DNA from: Shinella zoogloeoides
Lineage (GTDB): Bacteria; Pseudomonadota; Alphaproteobacteria; Rhizobiales; Rhizobiaceae
DNA: 64,000 nt
NCBI RefSeq assembly: GCF_003574625.1
Contig: NZ_QNUJ01000011.1
Coordinates: forward strand, 144,008 to 208,007
Direction: 5' to 3'
Under the pieces are notes generated by a model. It was not told the DNA's origin. It made no database searches and saw only the letters and a list, made by a program, of their open reading frames with translations. Position 1 is the first letter of the stretch; the number at the start of each line of letters is the position of its first letter. Shown in pieces: positions 16,377 through 23,886 of the stretch. Both the position numbers and the translations under genes were made by a program.

Positions 16377-17417
16377 ATGTCCATTCTTCCGTCCGTTCTT
16401 GATGCAATCGGCAACACGCCGCTGATCCGCCTCAAGGGCGCCTCGGAAGCGACGGGCTGCGAGATCCTCGGCAAGGCGGAATTCCTCAATCCCGGCCAGT
16501 CGGTGAAGGACCGCGCCGCCCTCTCCATCATCCGCGCGGCGGAGCGCTCGGGCGCGCTGCGACCCGGCGGCGTCATCGTCGAGGGCACGGCGGGCAATAC
16601 CGGCATCGGCCTTGCGCTGGTGGCACAGGCGCTCGGCTATCGCACCGTCATCGTCATTCCCGAGACGCAGAGCCAGGAAAAGAAGGACGCGCTGCGCCTA
16701 CTCGGCGCCGAGCTCGTCGAGGTTCCCGCCGTTCCCTACAAGAACCCGAACAATTATGTGAAGCTCTCCGGCCGGCTCGCCGAGCAGCTTGCTCAAACCG
16801 AGCCGAACGGCGCGATCTGGGCAAACCAGTTCGACAATGTCGCCAACCGCGACGCCCATATCGAGATGACCGCGCCGGAAATCTGGCGCGACACCAACGG
16901 CAAGGTGGACGGCTTCGTCTCCGCCGTCGGCTCGGGCGGGACGCTTGCCGGCGTCGCGGCCGGCCTTCGCGCCAAGAATCCCAACATCAAGATCGCCCTT
17001 GCCGATCCGGATGGCGCAGCGCTCCATAACTTTTATGAGCACGGTGAATTGAAATCCTCCGGCAGCTCGATCACCGAGGGTATCGGCCAGGGCCGCATCA
17101 CGGCCAATCTCGAAGGCTTCACGCCGGACTATTCCTACAACATCCCGGATTCGGAGGCCGTTCCGCTGGTCTTCGACCTTATCGAGAACGAGGGCATCGC
17201 CGTCGGCGGTTCCTCGGGCATCAACATCGCGGGCGCGATCCGCCTCGCGAAGGACCTCGGCCCCGGCCACACGATCGTGACGATCCTCTGCGACTATGCT
17301 AACCGCTATCAGTCCAAACTCTTCAACCCGGACTTCCTCGATTCGAAGGGCCTGCCGGTTCCAGGCTGGCTGAAGGCGAAATCGGGGATCAAGGTCCCCT
17401 ACCAGCCGGTCGAATAG
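16377..17417 (+). CDS. cysK: Cysteine synthase A (O-acetylserine sulfhydrylase)
   Basis: A 346-residue PLP enzyme that makes cysteine from O-acetylserine and sulfide. The PLP-binding lysine is Lys44 in NPGQSVKDRAA, the phosphate-binding loop is EGTAGNTGIGLAL, and the substrate loop appears as VGSGGTLAGVAAGL. The start MSILPSVLDAIGNTPLIRLK at 16377 is preferred to an in-frame codon at 16305. At 346 residues it belongs to the longer, rhizobial-type subgroup with a C-terminal extension (PGWLKAKSGIKVPYQPVE). It heads a four-gene operon; the AlaX-type gene starts 5 nt after its stop. A cystathionine beta-synthase-type role cannot be excluded. Confidence 0.9.
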   Translation: MSILPSVLDAIGNTPLIRLKGASEATGCEILGKAEFLNPGQSVKDRAALSIIRAAERSGALRPGGVIVEGTAGNTGIGLALVAQALGYRTVIVIPETQSQEKKDALRLLGAELVEVPAVPYKNPNNYVKLSGRLAEQLAQTEPNGAIWANQFDNVANRDAHIEMTAPEIWRDTNGKVDGFVSAVGSGGTLAGVAAGLRAKNPNIKIALADPDGAALHNFYEHGELKSSGSSITEGIGQGRITANLEGFTPDYSYNIPDSEAVPLVFDLIENEGIAVGGSSGINIAGAIRLAKDLGPGHTIVTILCDYANRYQSKLFNPDFLDSKGLPVPGWLKAKSGIKVPYQPVE

Positions 17418-17422
17418 GTATC

Positions 17423-18166
17423 ATGTCCCTTCCCACCATTGCCCTCTTCCGCGACGATTTCTATCTTTCGACGAACGAGGCGGTGGTGACGGCGGTGCAC
17501 GAGGACGGCGGCATCGAGCTGGACCAGACCTGTTTCTACGCGACGTCGGGCGGCCAGCCCGGCGACACGGGCTTCCTGGAGCGCGCCGACGGCAGCCGCA
17601 TCGCGCTCGGCCCGGCGGTGACGGGCGCGACCAAGGAGATCATCATCCACCGGCCGCTCGAAGGCGAGGCACCGCCCATCGTCGGCGAGACGGTCGTCGC
17701 CCATATCGACTGGGCGCGCCGCTACCGGCTGATGCGCATGCACACCGCCTGCCATCTCCTTTCCGTCGTCTGCCCCTACCCCATCACGGGCGCTGCCGTC
17801 GGCGAGGAGGACAGCCGCGTCGACTTCGACATGACGGAGACCATCGACAAGGACGAGGTGACGGCGAAGCTGATGAAGCTGGTCGAGGAGAACCACTCGA
17901 TCTTCGTGCAGTGGATCACCGACGCGGAGCTGGCGGCCAATCCCGGCATCGTCAAATCCAAGAACGTGCGTCCGCCCATGGGCCTCGGCCGCGTCAGCCT
18001 CGTCTGCATCGGCGAGAATTCCGCCGTCGACAGCCAGCCCTGCGGCGGCACCCATGTTTCCGAGACGCAGGAAGTGGGCGCGATCCACATCGCCAAGATC
18101 GAAAAGAAGGGCAAGGAGAACCGCCGGTTCCGCATCCGCTTCGGCGCGCCGGCCTCCGAAGCCTGA
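17423..18166 (+). CDS. AlaX-type alanyl-tRNA editing protein
   Basis: A 247-residue stand-alone editing domain related to the C-terminal half of AlaRS. It hydrolyses Ser or Gly mischarged on tRNA-Ala in trans. The zinc ligands are intact: His107 and His111 in RMHTACHLL, and Cys207 and His211 in QPCGGTHV. The N-terminal beta-barrel contains TCFYATSGGQPGDTGFLE, typical of the AlaX-M/L class. It is translationally close to cysK (5 nt) and to the sulfurtransferase (12 nt), so these form one transcript. Its link to sulfur metabolism genes is notable: editing of serine (the precursor of O-acetylserine) might be matched to cysteine synthesis, but that is inference. Confidence 0.9.
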   Translation: MSLPTIALFRDDFYLSTNEAVVTAVHEDGGIELDQTCFYATSGGQPGDTGFLERADGSRIALGPAVTGATKEIIIHRPLEGEAPPIVGETVVAHIDWARRYRLMRMHTACHLLSVVCPYPITGAAVGEEDSRVDFDMTETIDKDEVTAKLMKLVEENHSIFVQWITDAELAANPGIVKSKNVRPPMGLGRVSLVCIGENSAVDSQPCGGTHVSETQEVGAIHIAKIEKKGKENRRFRIRFGAPASEA

Positions 18167-18178
18167 AGGGAGAGAAAC

Positions 18179-19048
18179 ATGTCCAACGAAAAGAGCAGGT
18201 TCGTCGTTTCGGCGGATTGGGTGGAAAAGCAGCTCGGCGCGCCGGAATTCCGCATCGTCGACGCCTCCTGGTATCTTCCCGCGCAGAACCGCAACGGCGC
18301 GGCCGAATATGCCGAAGGGCACATTCCCGGCGCGGTCTTCTTCGACCAGGACGTCATCGCCGATCATTCCAGCAGCCTGCCGCATATGGTTCCCGCGCCG
18401 GACGTCTTCGCGGCCGAAGTCGGCAAGCTCGGCATTTCCGATACGGACACGATCGTCGTCTACGACGGCCCCGGCATCTTCACCGCGCCGCGCGTCTGGT
18501 GGCTGTTCCGCACGATGGGCGCGAAGAACGTCTTCGTCATGGATGGCGGCATCGACGGCTGGAAGAAGGAAGGACGGCCGCTGGAGACCGACCTGCCGGA
18601 GCCCGCGCCCGCCACCTTCCACACCAATTTCAATCCCTATGCCGTGACCTCCTTCGAGGAGATGCGCGGCATCGTCTCGACCGGCTCGAAGCAGGTCGCC
18701 GATGCGCGCGGCGCCGGCCGCTTCACCGGCGAGGAAGCGGAGCCCCGCGCCGGCATGCGCTCCGGCCATATGCCGGGCGCAAGGAGCATGCCCTCCGGCA
18801 CCTTCTCGGAAGGCGGGAAATTCAAGGATCTCGCCAGCCTCCGCCGGCATTTCGAGGCGTCGGGCATCGATCTCTCCAAACCGGTCGTCACGAGCTGCGG
18901 CTCCGGCATCACCGCGGCGATCATCACGCTGGCGCTTCATTCGCTCGGCCACGAGGAAAACACGCTCTATGACGGCTCGTGGACGGAATGGGGCGGGCGC
19001 GAGGATACGCCCGTCGTCACCGGGCCCGCTGTCACCGGCAAGGACTGA
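18179..19048 (+). CDS. sseA: 3-Mercaptopyruvate sulfurtransferase
   Basis: A 289-residue protein of two tandem rhodanese domains. It moves sulfur from 3-mercaptopyruvate to thiols or cyanide. The catalytic loop in the second domain is Cys240-GSGITA, the form typical of mercaptopyruvate sulfurtransferase rather than thiosulfate sulfurtransferase (CRxGx). The N-terminal inactive domain carries the conserved GHIPGAVFFDQDVIAD, and the second GHMPGARSMP. It is the third gene of the cysK operon, with the acetyltransferase gene starting 2 nt after its stop. Confidence 0.92.
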   Translation: MSNEKSRFVVSADWVEKQLGAPEFRIVDASWYLPAQNRNGAAEYAEGHIPGAVFFDQDVIADHSSSLPHMVPAPDVFAAEVGKLGISDTDTIVVYDGPGIFTAPRVWWLFRTMGAKNVFVMDGGIDGWKKEGRPLETDLPEPAPATFHTNFNPYAVTSFEEMRGIVSTGSKQVADARGAGRFTGEEAEPRAGMRSGHMPGARSMPSGTFSEGGKFKDLASLRRHFEASGIDLSKPVVTSCGSGITAAIITLALHSLGHEENTLYDGSWTEWGGREDTPVVTGPAVTGKD

Positions 19049-19050
19049 CC

Positions 19051-19641
19051 ATGGCGAAGAAGGCCCAGTCCGCGCCGATATCCGTCACCATCACCGCGCT
19101 CGAAATGACCGCGCCGCCGAAGCAGAGCCTGCCGGTGCCGGTCAATGTGCAGACGGCCATCCTCGGCGCGCCGGACATTCCGCTCGCCTTCTACCGCTTC
19201 CTCTACCGGCAGGTGGGCAGCCGCTGGCACTGGGTCGACCGGCTGCGCATGGACGACGGGACGCTGACTGCCACGCTGCACGACAAGCGCAACAGCGTGA
19301 GCGTGCTTTACGTCGACGGCGCGCCCGCCGGCTTCTTCGAGTTGCTGCGGATCGATGACGACACGGTCGAGCTCTCCCATTTCGGCCTCTTCGAGCGGGC
19401 GCTGGGGCACGGCATCGGCAAATGGTTCCTGCTCCAGACGCTCTATGCCGCCTGGGCGCTCGGGCCGAAGCGGGTCGTCGTCACCACCAACAGCCTCGAC
19501 CATCCGCGCGCCCTGCAGCTCTACCAGATGTTCGGCTTCTCGCCGGTCGGCACGATGGAGGCGGAGGTCACGCCGCTTTCCGATGCCGAGCTTCTGGCGC
19601 TCGCCAAACGCGACTGTCTGATGCCGGCCGAGCGGCGTTAA
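19051..19641 (+). CDS. GNAT-family N-acetyltransferase
   Basis: A 196-residue protein with the GNAT fold. Motif A is visible as ELSHFGLFERALGHGIGKWF, where the GHGIG turn binds acetyl-CoA, and motif B as VTTNSLDHPRALQLYQMFGF. Residues 1-35 form a variable leader. The start ATG at 19051 overlaps no upstream gene and lies 2 nt after sseA. Its substrate is unknown; presence in a cysteine/mercaptopyruvate operon makes a small thiol or amino-acid substrate possible, but nothing in the sequence proves it. Confidence 0.87.
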   Translation: MAKKAQSAPISVTITALEMTAPPKQSLPVPVNVQTAILGAPDIPLAFYRFLYRQVGSRWHWVDRLRMDDGTLTATLHDKRNSVSVLYVDGAPAGFFELLRIDDDTVELSHFGLFERALGHGIGKWFLLQTLYAAWALGPKRVVVTTNSLDHPRALQLYQMFGFSPVGTMEAEVTPLSDAELLALAKRDCLMPAERR

Positions 19642-19737
19642 TCACCCTGAACGGCGCCTAACCGGCCGGTTCATCTTTCCTTCAGGTCATGCGTGGCACT
19701 TTCCGCCCGAAAGACGAAACCGAAGGAGACACCGTCC

Positions 19738-20298
19738 ATGCAACGCCGCGCCTTTCTGACCGCGTTTGCCGCAACCCTCGCCGCGCCGGCCTTCTCGGGC
19801 CTTGCCCTGGCACAGGAAACGCCGTCCGAGGACATGATCCTGCGCCGCCTCGACGCCGCGCCCGCCCGCCGCATGCGCGAGGACGAACGCGTGACCGTGC
19901 GCGAGTTCAAGCGCCGCGCGGACCTGCGCCGCGCCGCGCCGTCCATCGACATTCAGTCGATCAATTTCGAGTTCGCCTCGGCCGAAATCCCGCGCTCGGA
20001 ATACCGCAAGGTGCGCCAGATCGCCCGCGCCATGGAGCAGATCCTGCGTCGCCGCCGCCGCGCCGTCTTCCTCATCGAGGGTCATACGGATGCCGTCGGC
20101 TCGGCCTCGTCCAACCAGATTCTCTCCGAGCGCCGCGCCGATTCGCTGAAATGGGTGCTGGTGCGCGAATTCGGCCTGCCCTCCCGCGCGCTGGAAACCG
20201 TCGGCTATGGCGAGGAATACCTGCTGGTGCCGACCGAGCGCGAGGAATGGCGCAACCGCCGCGTCACGCTCCGCCGCATCGACGAATTCGTGCGCTGA
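19738..20298 (+). CDS. OmpA-family protein with Tat-like signal
   Basis: A 186-residue exported protein. The N-terminus MQRRAFLTAFAATLAAPAFS contains an Arg-Arg pair before the hydrophobic core and may be a Tat signal, cleaved near ALAQ. The C-terminal ~110 residues form an OmpA peptidoglycan-binding domain: INFEFASAEIPRSEYRKV, then the diagnostic FLIEGHTDAVGSASSNQILS and SERRADSLKWVLVREFGLP. An RNRRVTLRR end replaces the usual NRRVEI. No lipobox is seen. It stands alone; the next gene is 119 nt downstream. Probably a periplasmic protein tethered to peptidoglycan. Confidence 0.85.
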   Translation: MQRRAFLTAFAATLAAPAFSGLALAQETPSEDMILRRLDAAPARRMREDERVTVREFKRRADLRRAAPSIDIQSINFEFASAEIPRSEYRKVRQIARAMEQILRRRRRAVFLIEGHTDAVGSASSNQILSERRADSLKWVLVREFGLPSRALETVGYGEEYLLVPTEREEWRNRRVTLRRIDEFVR

Positions 20299-20417
20299 TC
20301 GCCCGACCGACCATTCTCACCGCCGGCCTCGCGCCGGCGGTTTCGATTCCAGGCAGGAAACGGGTGTCGGGCCGGCGGGATTGCATGGATGCTCTTCACA
20401 TCAAACGCAGCACCACC

Positions 20418-20885
20418 ATGACCATTCGCTTCCTGCCCATGCCCACCGAAACTGCGAACATCTACTGGAGCGGCGGCCCTGATGCCTATGGCATGACGCC
20501 CGAGCGCCATGTGTCCGATGGCGACGGCGTGCCCTGCCGGCACTGCCTGCGGCTCGTCGGCGCCGGAGAGCCCTATCTCACCCTCGCCCACCGCCCCTTC
20601 CCGGCCCTCCAGCCCTATGCCGAAACCGGGCCGGTCTTCATCCACGCCGAACCGTGCGAGACCCATGAGCCATCGGAAGCGATGCCGCCGATGCTGACGA
20701 GCCGCGACTATATCGTGCGGGGCTATTCGGCGGAAAACCGCATCCTCTACGGCACCGGCGCCGTGGTGCCCAATGCCGATATTCCGGCCTATGCGGAAAC
20801 TTTGCTTGCGCGCGAGGATGTCGCCTACCTGCACATCCGCTCGGCCCGCAACAATTGCTACCAGTGCCGCGTAGAGCGCGCATGA
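20418..20885 (+). CDS. DUF1203 domain-containing protein
   Basis: A 155-residue cytoplasmic protein. The start MTIRFLPMPTETAN at 20418 fits the family's N-terminus; an in-frame ATG at 20385 would add 11 residues. It carries the family features GDGVPCRHCLRLVGAGEPYL with a Cys-x-x-Cys pair, PFIHAEPC-like VFIHAEPCET, and the ending HIRSARNNCYQCRVERA. The function of DUF1203 is unknown; the CxxC and C-terminal NCYQC could bind metal. It is a single-gene unit with a hairpin just after its stop. Confidence 0.85.
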   Translation: MTIRFLPMPTETANIYWSGGPDAYGMTPERHVSDGDGVPCRHCLRLVGAGEPYLTLAHRPFPALQPYAETGPVFIHAEPCETHEPSEAMPPMLTSRDYIVRGYSAENRILYGTGAVVPNADIPAYAETLLAREDVAYLHIRSARNNCYQCRVERA

Positions 20886-20888
20886 GAA

Positions 20889-20910
20889 AGGCCCGGATCG
20901 CTCCGGGCCT
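20889..20910. terminator. Hairpin between the DUF1203 gene and ald
   Basis: Perfect 9-bp stem AGGCCCGGA with 4-nt loop. On the minus strand it is followed by TTTCTC, so it could end the ald transcript; it may also cap the plus-strand DUF1203 transcript, though there is no T-run on that side. Confidence 0.5.
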
Positions 20911-20944
20911 CGCAGGCGACTGACAAAGCCTCTCACCTCTCCTT

Positions 20945-21020
20945 CGTCATGGCCGGGCTCGACCCGACCATCCATGCTCCGGGTGAGGCGTGGATCCTCG
21001 GGTCAAGCCCGAGGATGACG
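20945..21020. repeat. Interspersed palindromic repeat of Rhizobiales type
   Basis: Two facing arms, CGTCATGGCCGGGCTCGACC at the left and GGTCAAGCCCGAGGATGACG at the right, form an imperfect long inverted repeat. The right arm (CCTCGGGTCAAGCCCGAGGA, itself palindromic) is a very frequent intergenic string in alphaproteobacterial genomes, as I recall. It lies between convergent genes. Confidence 0.6.
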
Positions 21021-21086
21021 TGGCGTGTGGGGCGGGTGTTCCGGCAGGTCGGGCCCAAACCTTTGCGGGCCCTTCCGCCGATACCC

Positions 21087-22205
21087 TCAAGCCACGTTCA
21101 ACACCGCCTCCGGCGCGAAGGACTCGTAGCCGAGCGCTTCCGCGACAGCGCGGTTCGTCACGCGGCCCTTGTGCACATTGAGGCCGGCGCGCAGGTGCCG
21201 GTCCTCGGCAATGGCCTTCAGGCCCTTGTCGGCGAGCTGGAGGCCGTAGTGGAGGGTCGCGTTGTTGAGGGCGTGCGCCGAGGTGACCGGAACGGCACCC
21301 GGCATGTTGGCGACGCAATAGTGCACCACGCCATCGACCTCGAAGGTCGGGTCGGAATGGGTCGTCGCGTGGGACGTCTCGAAGCAGCCGCCCTGGTCGA
21401 TGGCGACGTCGACGATGACCGCGCCCTTCTTCATGCCCGAGAGCATTTCGCGGGTGACGAGCTTCGGTGCGGCGGCACCGGGGATGAGCACGGCGCCGAT
21501 GACGAGATCGGCGGAGAAGACCTCCTCCTCCAGCGCGTCGATGGTCGAATAGCGCGTGTGGACGCGGCCACCGAAGAGATCATCGAGCTGGCGAAGGCGC
21601 GGGATCGAGCGGTCGAGGATGGAGACATCCGCGCCGAGGCCGGCCGCCATCTTCGCCGCATGCAGGCCGACGACGCCGCCGCCGACGATGGCGACCTTGG
21701 CCGGGGACACGCCCGGCACGCCGCCAAGCAGGATGCCGCGCCCGCCGTTTGCCTTCTGCAGCGCCGTGGCACCGGCCTGGATGGAGAGACGCCCGGCGAC
21801 CTCCGACATCGGCGCGAGCAGCGGCAGGCCGCCGCGGTCGTCCGTCACCGTCTCATAGGCGATGGCGGTGACGCCCGAGCCGAGGAGGCCCTTGGTCTGT
21901 TCCGGGTCGGGAGCGAGGTGGAGGTAGGTGTAGAGAATTTGTCCGTCGCGGAGCTGCGCCCATTCAGCGGGCTGCGGTTCCTTGACCTTCACCACCATGT
22001 CGGACTTCTGGAAAATGTCCGCGGCGGTGGGCACGATCTTCGCGCCGGCGGCGCGATAGGCGTCATCGTCTGCGCCGATGCCGGCGCCGGCCCTGGTCTC
22101 GACGATCACCTCGTGACCGTGGGCGACGTATTCCCGCACGGCACCGGGCGTCAGACCGACCCGATATTCATGATTCTTGATTTCCTTCGGACAACCGACA
22201 CGCAT
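21087..22205 (-). CDS. ald: Alanine dehydrogenase
   Basis: A 372-residue NAD-dependent enzyme interconverting L-alanine and pyruvate plus ammonia. It starts MRVGCPKEIKNHEYRVGLTP, the family signature; the substrate residues Lys75 (VKVKEP) and His96 (YLHLAPD) are present, and the NAD-binding Rossmann loop is VAIVGGGVVGLHAAKMAAGL. Length equals the family norm. It is divergent from an Lrp-family gene with 161 nt between starts, where repeated TTCGAATAT elements lie, so alanine-responsive control by that regulator is likely, as for S. meliloti and Mycobacterium AldR-like systems. Confidence 0.96.
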   Translation of the reverse strand: MRVGCPKEIKNHEYRVGLTPGAVREYVAHGHEVIVETRAGAGIGADDDAYRAAGAKIVPTAADIFQKSDMVVKVKEPQPAEWAQLRDGQILYTYLHLAPDPEQTKGLLGSGVTAIAYETVTDDRGGLPLLAPMSEVAGRLSIQAGATALQKANGGRGILLGGVPGVSPAKVAIVGGGVVGLHAAKMAAGLGADVSILDRSIPRLRQLDDLFGGRVHTRYSTIDALEEEVFSADLVIGAVLIPGAAAPKLVTREMLSGMKKGAVIVDVAIDQGGCFETSHATTHSDPTFEVDGVVHYCVANMPGAVPVTSAHALNNATLHYGLQLADKGLKAIAEDRHLRAGLNVHKGRVTNRAVAEALGYESFAPEAVLNVA

Positions 22206-22320
22206 GCGCGTTCCTTTCCCAGTGATGTTCCCGTTGTTGCCGCCGCGTTCGGCGGGGACATCATGGAAGCAGAGGATGCGTGCAATGTCCTTGCAAAGCC
22301 CCTTGGCGAAACGGTCTCCT

Positions 22321-22340
22321 TTCGAATATTCTTCGAATAT
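22321..22340. promoter_or_regulatory. Direct repeat TTCGAATAT x2, candidate Lrp/AldR operator
   Basis: Two identical 9-mers at 22321-22329 and 22332-22340, 11 bp apart (one helical turn), between the divergent ald and lrp genes. Each contains the palindrome TTCGAA. The spacing suits a multimeric Lrp-type protein. Confidence 0.5.
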
Positions 22341-22345
22341 CAGCG

Positions 22346-22364
22346 GAATTTTCGGAGAAAATTC
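22346..22364. promoter_or_regulatory. 19-bp palindrome overlapping the lrp ribosome-binding region
   Basis: GAATTTTC-GGA-GAAAATTC is a perfect 8-bp inverted repeat with a 3-bp centre, ending 2 nt before the lrp start codon. It contains the GGAG of the SD. Binding here would repress the regulator's own gene. Confidence 0.5.
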
Positions 22365-22366
22365 GA

Positions 22367-22828
22367 ATGGTGCAACGGGATGCTATCGATGCTGCGATCC
22401 TGAAGGCGGTTCAGCAGAACGGGCGAATCTCCAATGCCGAGCTTGCCGAGCGCGTCGGGCTCTCGCCATCGGCCTGTTCGCGTCGCCTGGATATCCTGGA
22501 AAAGTCCGGCATCATCAACGGATACCATGCCCGCGTCTCGCCCAAGGCGCTCGACTACAAGATGATCGCCATCGTGCATATCTCGCTCTCCGGCCAGTTC
22601 GCCAAGACGCTGGCGGAATTCGAGGCGGCGGTGAAACTCTGTCCGAACGTGCTGGTCTGCTACCTGATGTCGGGCGAATACGACTATATACTGCGCGTCG
22701 CCGCCAAGGACCTCGAGGATTACGAGCGCATCCACCGCGACTGGCTCTCGGCCCTGCCCCATGTGGTGAAGATCAATTCGAGCTTCGCGCTACGCGAGAT
22801 CATCGACCGGCCGAATGTCGGGGTTTGA
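22367..22828 (+). CDS. Lrp/AsnC-family transcriptional regulator
   Basis: A 153-residue regulator. The start at 22367 (MVQRDAIDAAILKAVQQNGR) follows GGAGAAA; an in-frame codon at 22280 would add a leader with no homology. The N-terminal helix-turn-helix reads ISNAELAERVGLSPSACSRR and the C-terminal RAM domain, which senses amino acids and drives octamer assembly, spans ~65-145 (MSGEYDYILRVAAKDLEDYE). Divergent from alanine dehydrogenase and separated by repeated operator-like elements, it is most likely the alanine-responsive activator of ald. Confidence 0.92.
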   Translation: MVQRDAIDAAILKAVQQNGRISNAELAERVGLSPSACSRRLDILEKSGIINGYHARVSPKALDYKMIAIVHISLSGQFAKTLAEFEAAVKLCPNVLVCYLMSGEYDYILRVAAKDLEDYERIHRDWLSALPHVVKINSSFALREIIDRPNVGV

Positions 22829-22837
22829 GCAGCGTGA

Positions 22838-22874
22838 AGCGGTTTTGCGTCCGGGATTGCGCGGTCAAAACCGC
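22838..22874. terminator. Inverted repeat / bidirectional terminator derived from a rhizobial repeat
   Basis: GCGGTTTTG (22839-22847) and CAAAACCGC (22866-22874) form a perfect 9-bp inverted repeat spanning the corA stop codon. Positions 22838-22861 also match, in opposite orientation, part of the longer repeat at 42061-42162 with one difference, so a repeat fragment seems to serve as the joint end of lrp and corA. Confidence 0.5.
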
Positions 22875-23872
22875 AGGCTGATGCCCGCGCGGCGCAAGAG
22901 CCAGTAGAACAGCGCAGTCGCGGCGATGCCGAGCATCATCGCCCAGAAGAAGCCGGAGCTGCCTTCGCTCAGCGGAAGGCCGCCGGTATTCATGCCGAAG
23001 ACGCCGACGACCAGCGTGCCGGGCAGAAGCAGCGCGCTCATGATGGCCATGGCCCTCAGGCTCCGGTTGGATTCGTCCGCGAGCTCCGCCGCCATTTCCT
23101 CCTGAAGCAGCCGCGCGCGGTCGTTGACCATCACGATTTCTCGGTCGAGCCGTTCCAGCCGCATGGAGAGGCGCCCAAGCACCGCATGGGCATGCTCGGA
23201 AAGCGTCCAATCCTCCCGGTCCTCCTCCTCGAACAGCGCCACCATGCCGGCGACGGGCCGGTGCAGCGATACCGCGAGGCGGCGCACTTCCTTGAGGCTG
23301 CGGCGCTCGTCGCTGAGGCGTTCCGTCACCAGCCGGTCTTCCACGGCGTCGAGAAGCGCCGCCGCCTCCTTGAGGCGGATGGCCGTGTTCTTGCAGAAGG
23401 CGGTGACGATGGCTTCGAAGACCTCGTAGGCCGTCGTTGGGCAGAACCCGTCGGCGAAAGCGCGGCGCACGCGGTTCACCGCCTCGACGGGATGGCGGCG
23501 GCCGGTGACGAGCAGGCGCTCGGTCAGGGCGAAATGCAGCCGCCCGATGGTGGTGGAGGTGCGCTCCATGTCCTGCTGGAGATCGGCGACGACGCCGTGG
23601 GTCGTGCCCGCCTCGCAGCCGAGGACGAGGCTTTCGTCATTGCCTTCGAGGATGGCGCGCGCCGCCGCGGGCAGCCGGCACCTCGCCGCAAGCCAGCCCT
23701 GCATGCGCTGGTCGACGAGATCGACATGCAGCCACACCCAGCCGTCCTCGGCGGCAAGCGCCGCATCGAGCTCCGACGGCGCGATCGGCACGACCGGGCC
23801 GCCGGGGCCGGCCCGGTAGGCGCCGACGAGCCCCGGCGTCAGTCCTCTTTCCCTCTGGTCCAGCAGGTTCAA
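22865..23872 (-). CDS. CorA/ZntB-family divalent cation transporter
   Basis: A 335-residue inner-membrane transporter of the CorA superfamily. The large N-terminal cytoplasmic domain is followed by two C-terminal helices; the pore signature Gly-Met-Asn is at residues 293-295 in VVGVFGMNTGG. The absence of the usual MPELxW loop and the overall sequence (DGWVWLHVDLVDQRMQGWLA at the N-terminus) favour the ZntB branch, which moves zinc rather than magnesium. The start is a TTG codon, 14 nt after the ppk2 stop, so it is translated from the ppk2 transcript; start choice is uncertain. The C-terminal stop lies inside an inverted repeat. Confidence 0.88.
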   Translation of the reverse strand: MNLLDQRERGLTPGLVGAYRAGPGGPVVPIAPSELDAALAAEDGWVWLHVDLVDQRMQGWLAARCRLPAAARAILEGNDESLVLGCEAGTTHGVVADLQQDMERTSTTIGRLHFALTERLLVTGRRHPVEAVNRVRRAFADGFCPTTAYEVFEAIVTAFCKNTAIRLKEAAALLDAVEDRLVTERLSDERRSLKEVRRLAVSLHRPVAGMVALFEEEDREDWTLSEHAHAVLGRLSMRLERLDREIVMVNDRARLLQEEMAAELADESNRSLRAMAIMSALLLPGTLVVGVFGMNTGGLPLSEGSSGFFWAMMLGIAATALFYWLLRRAGISLRF

Positions 23873-23886
23873 GGGAAGATCCGGCG

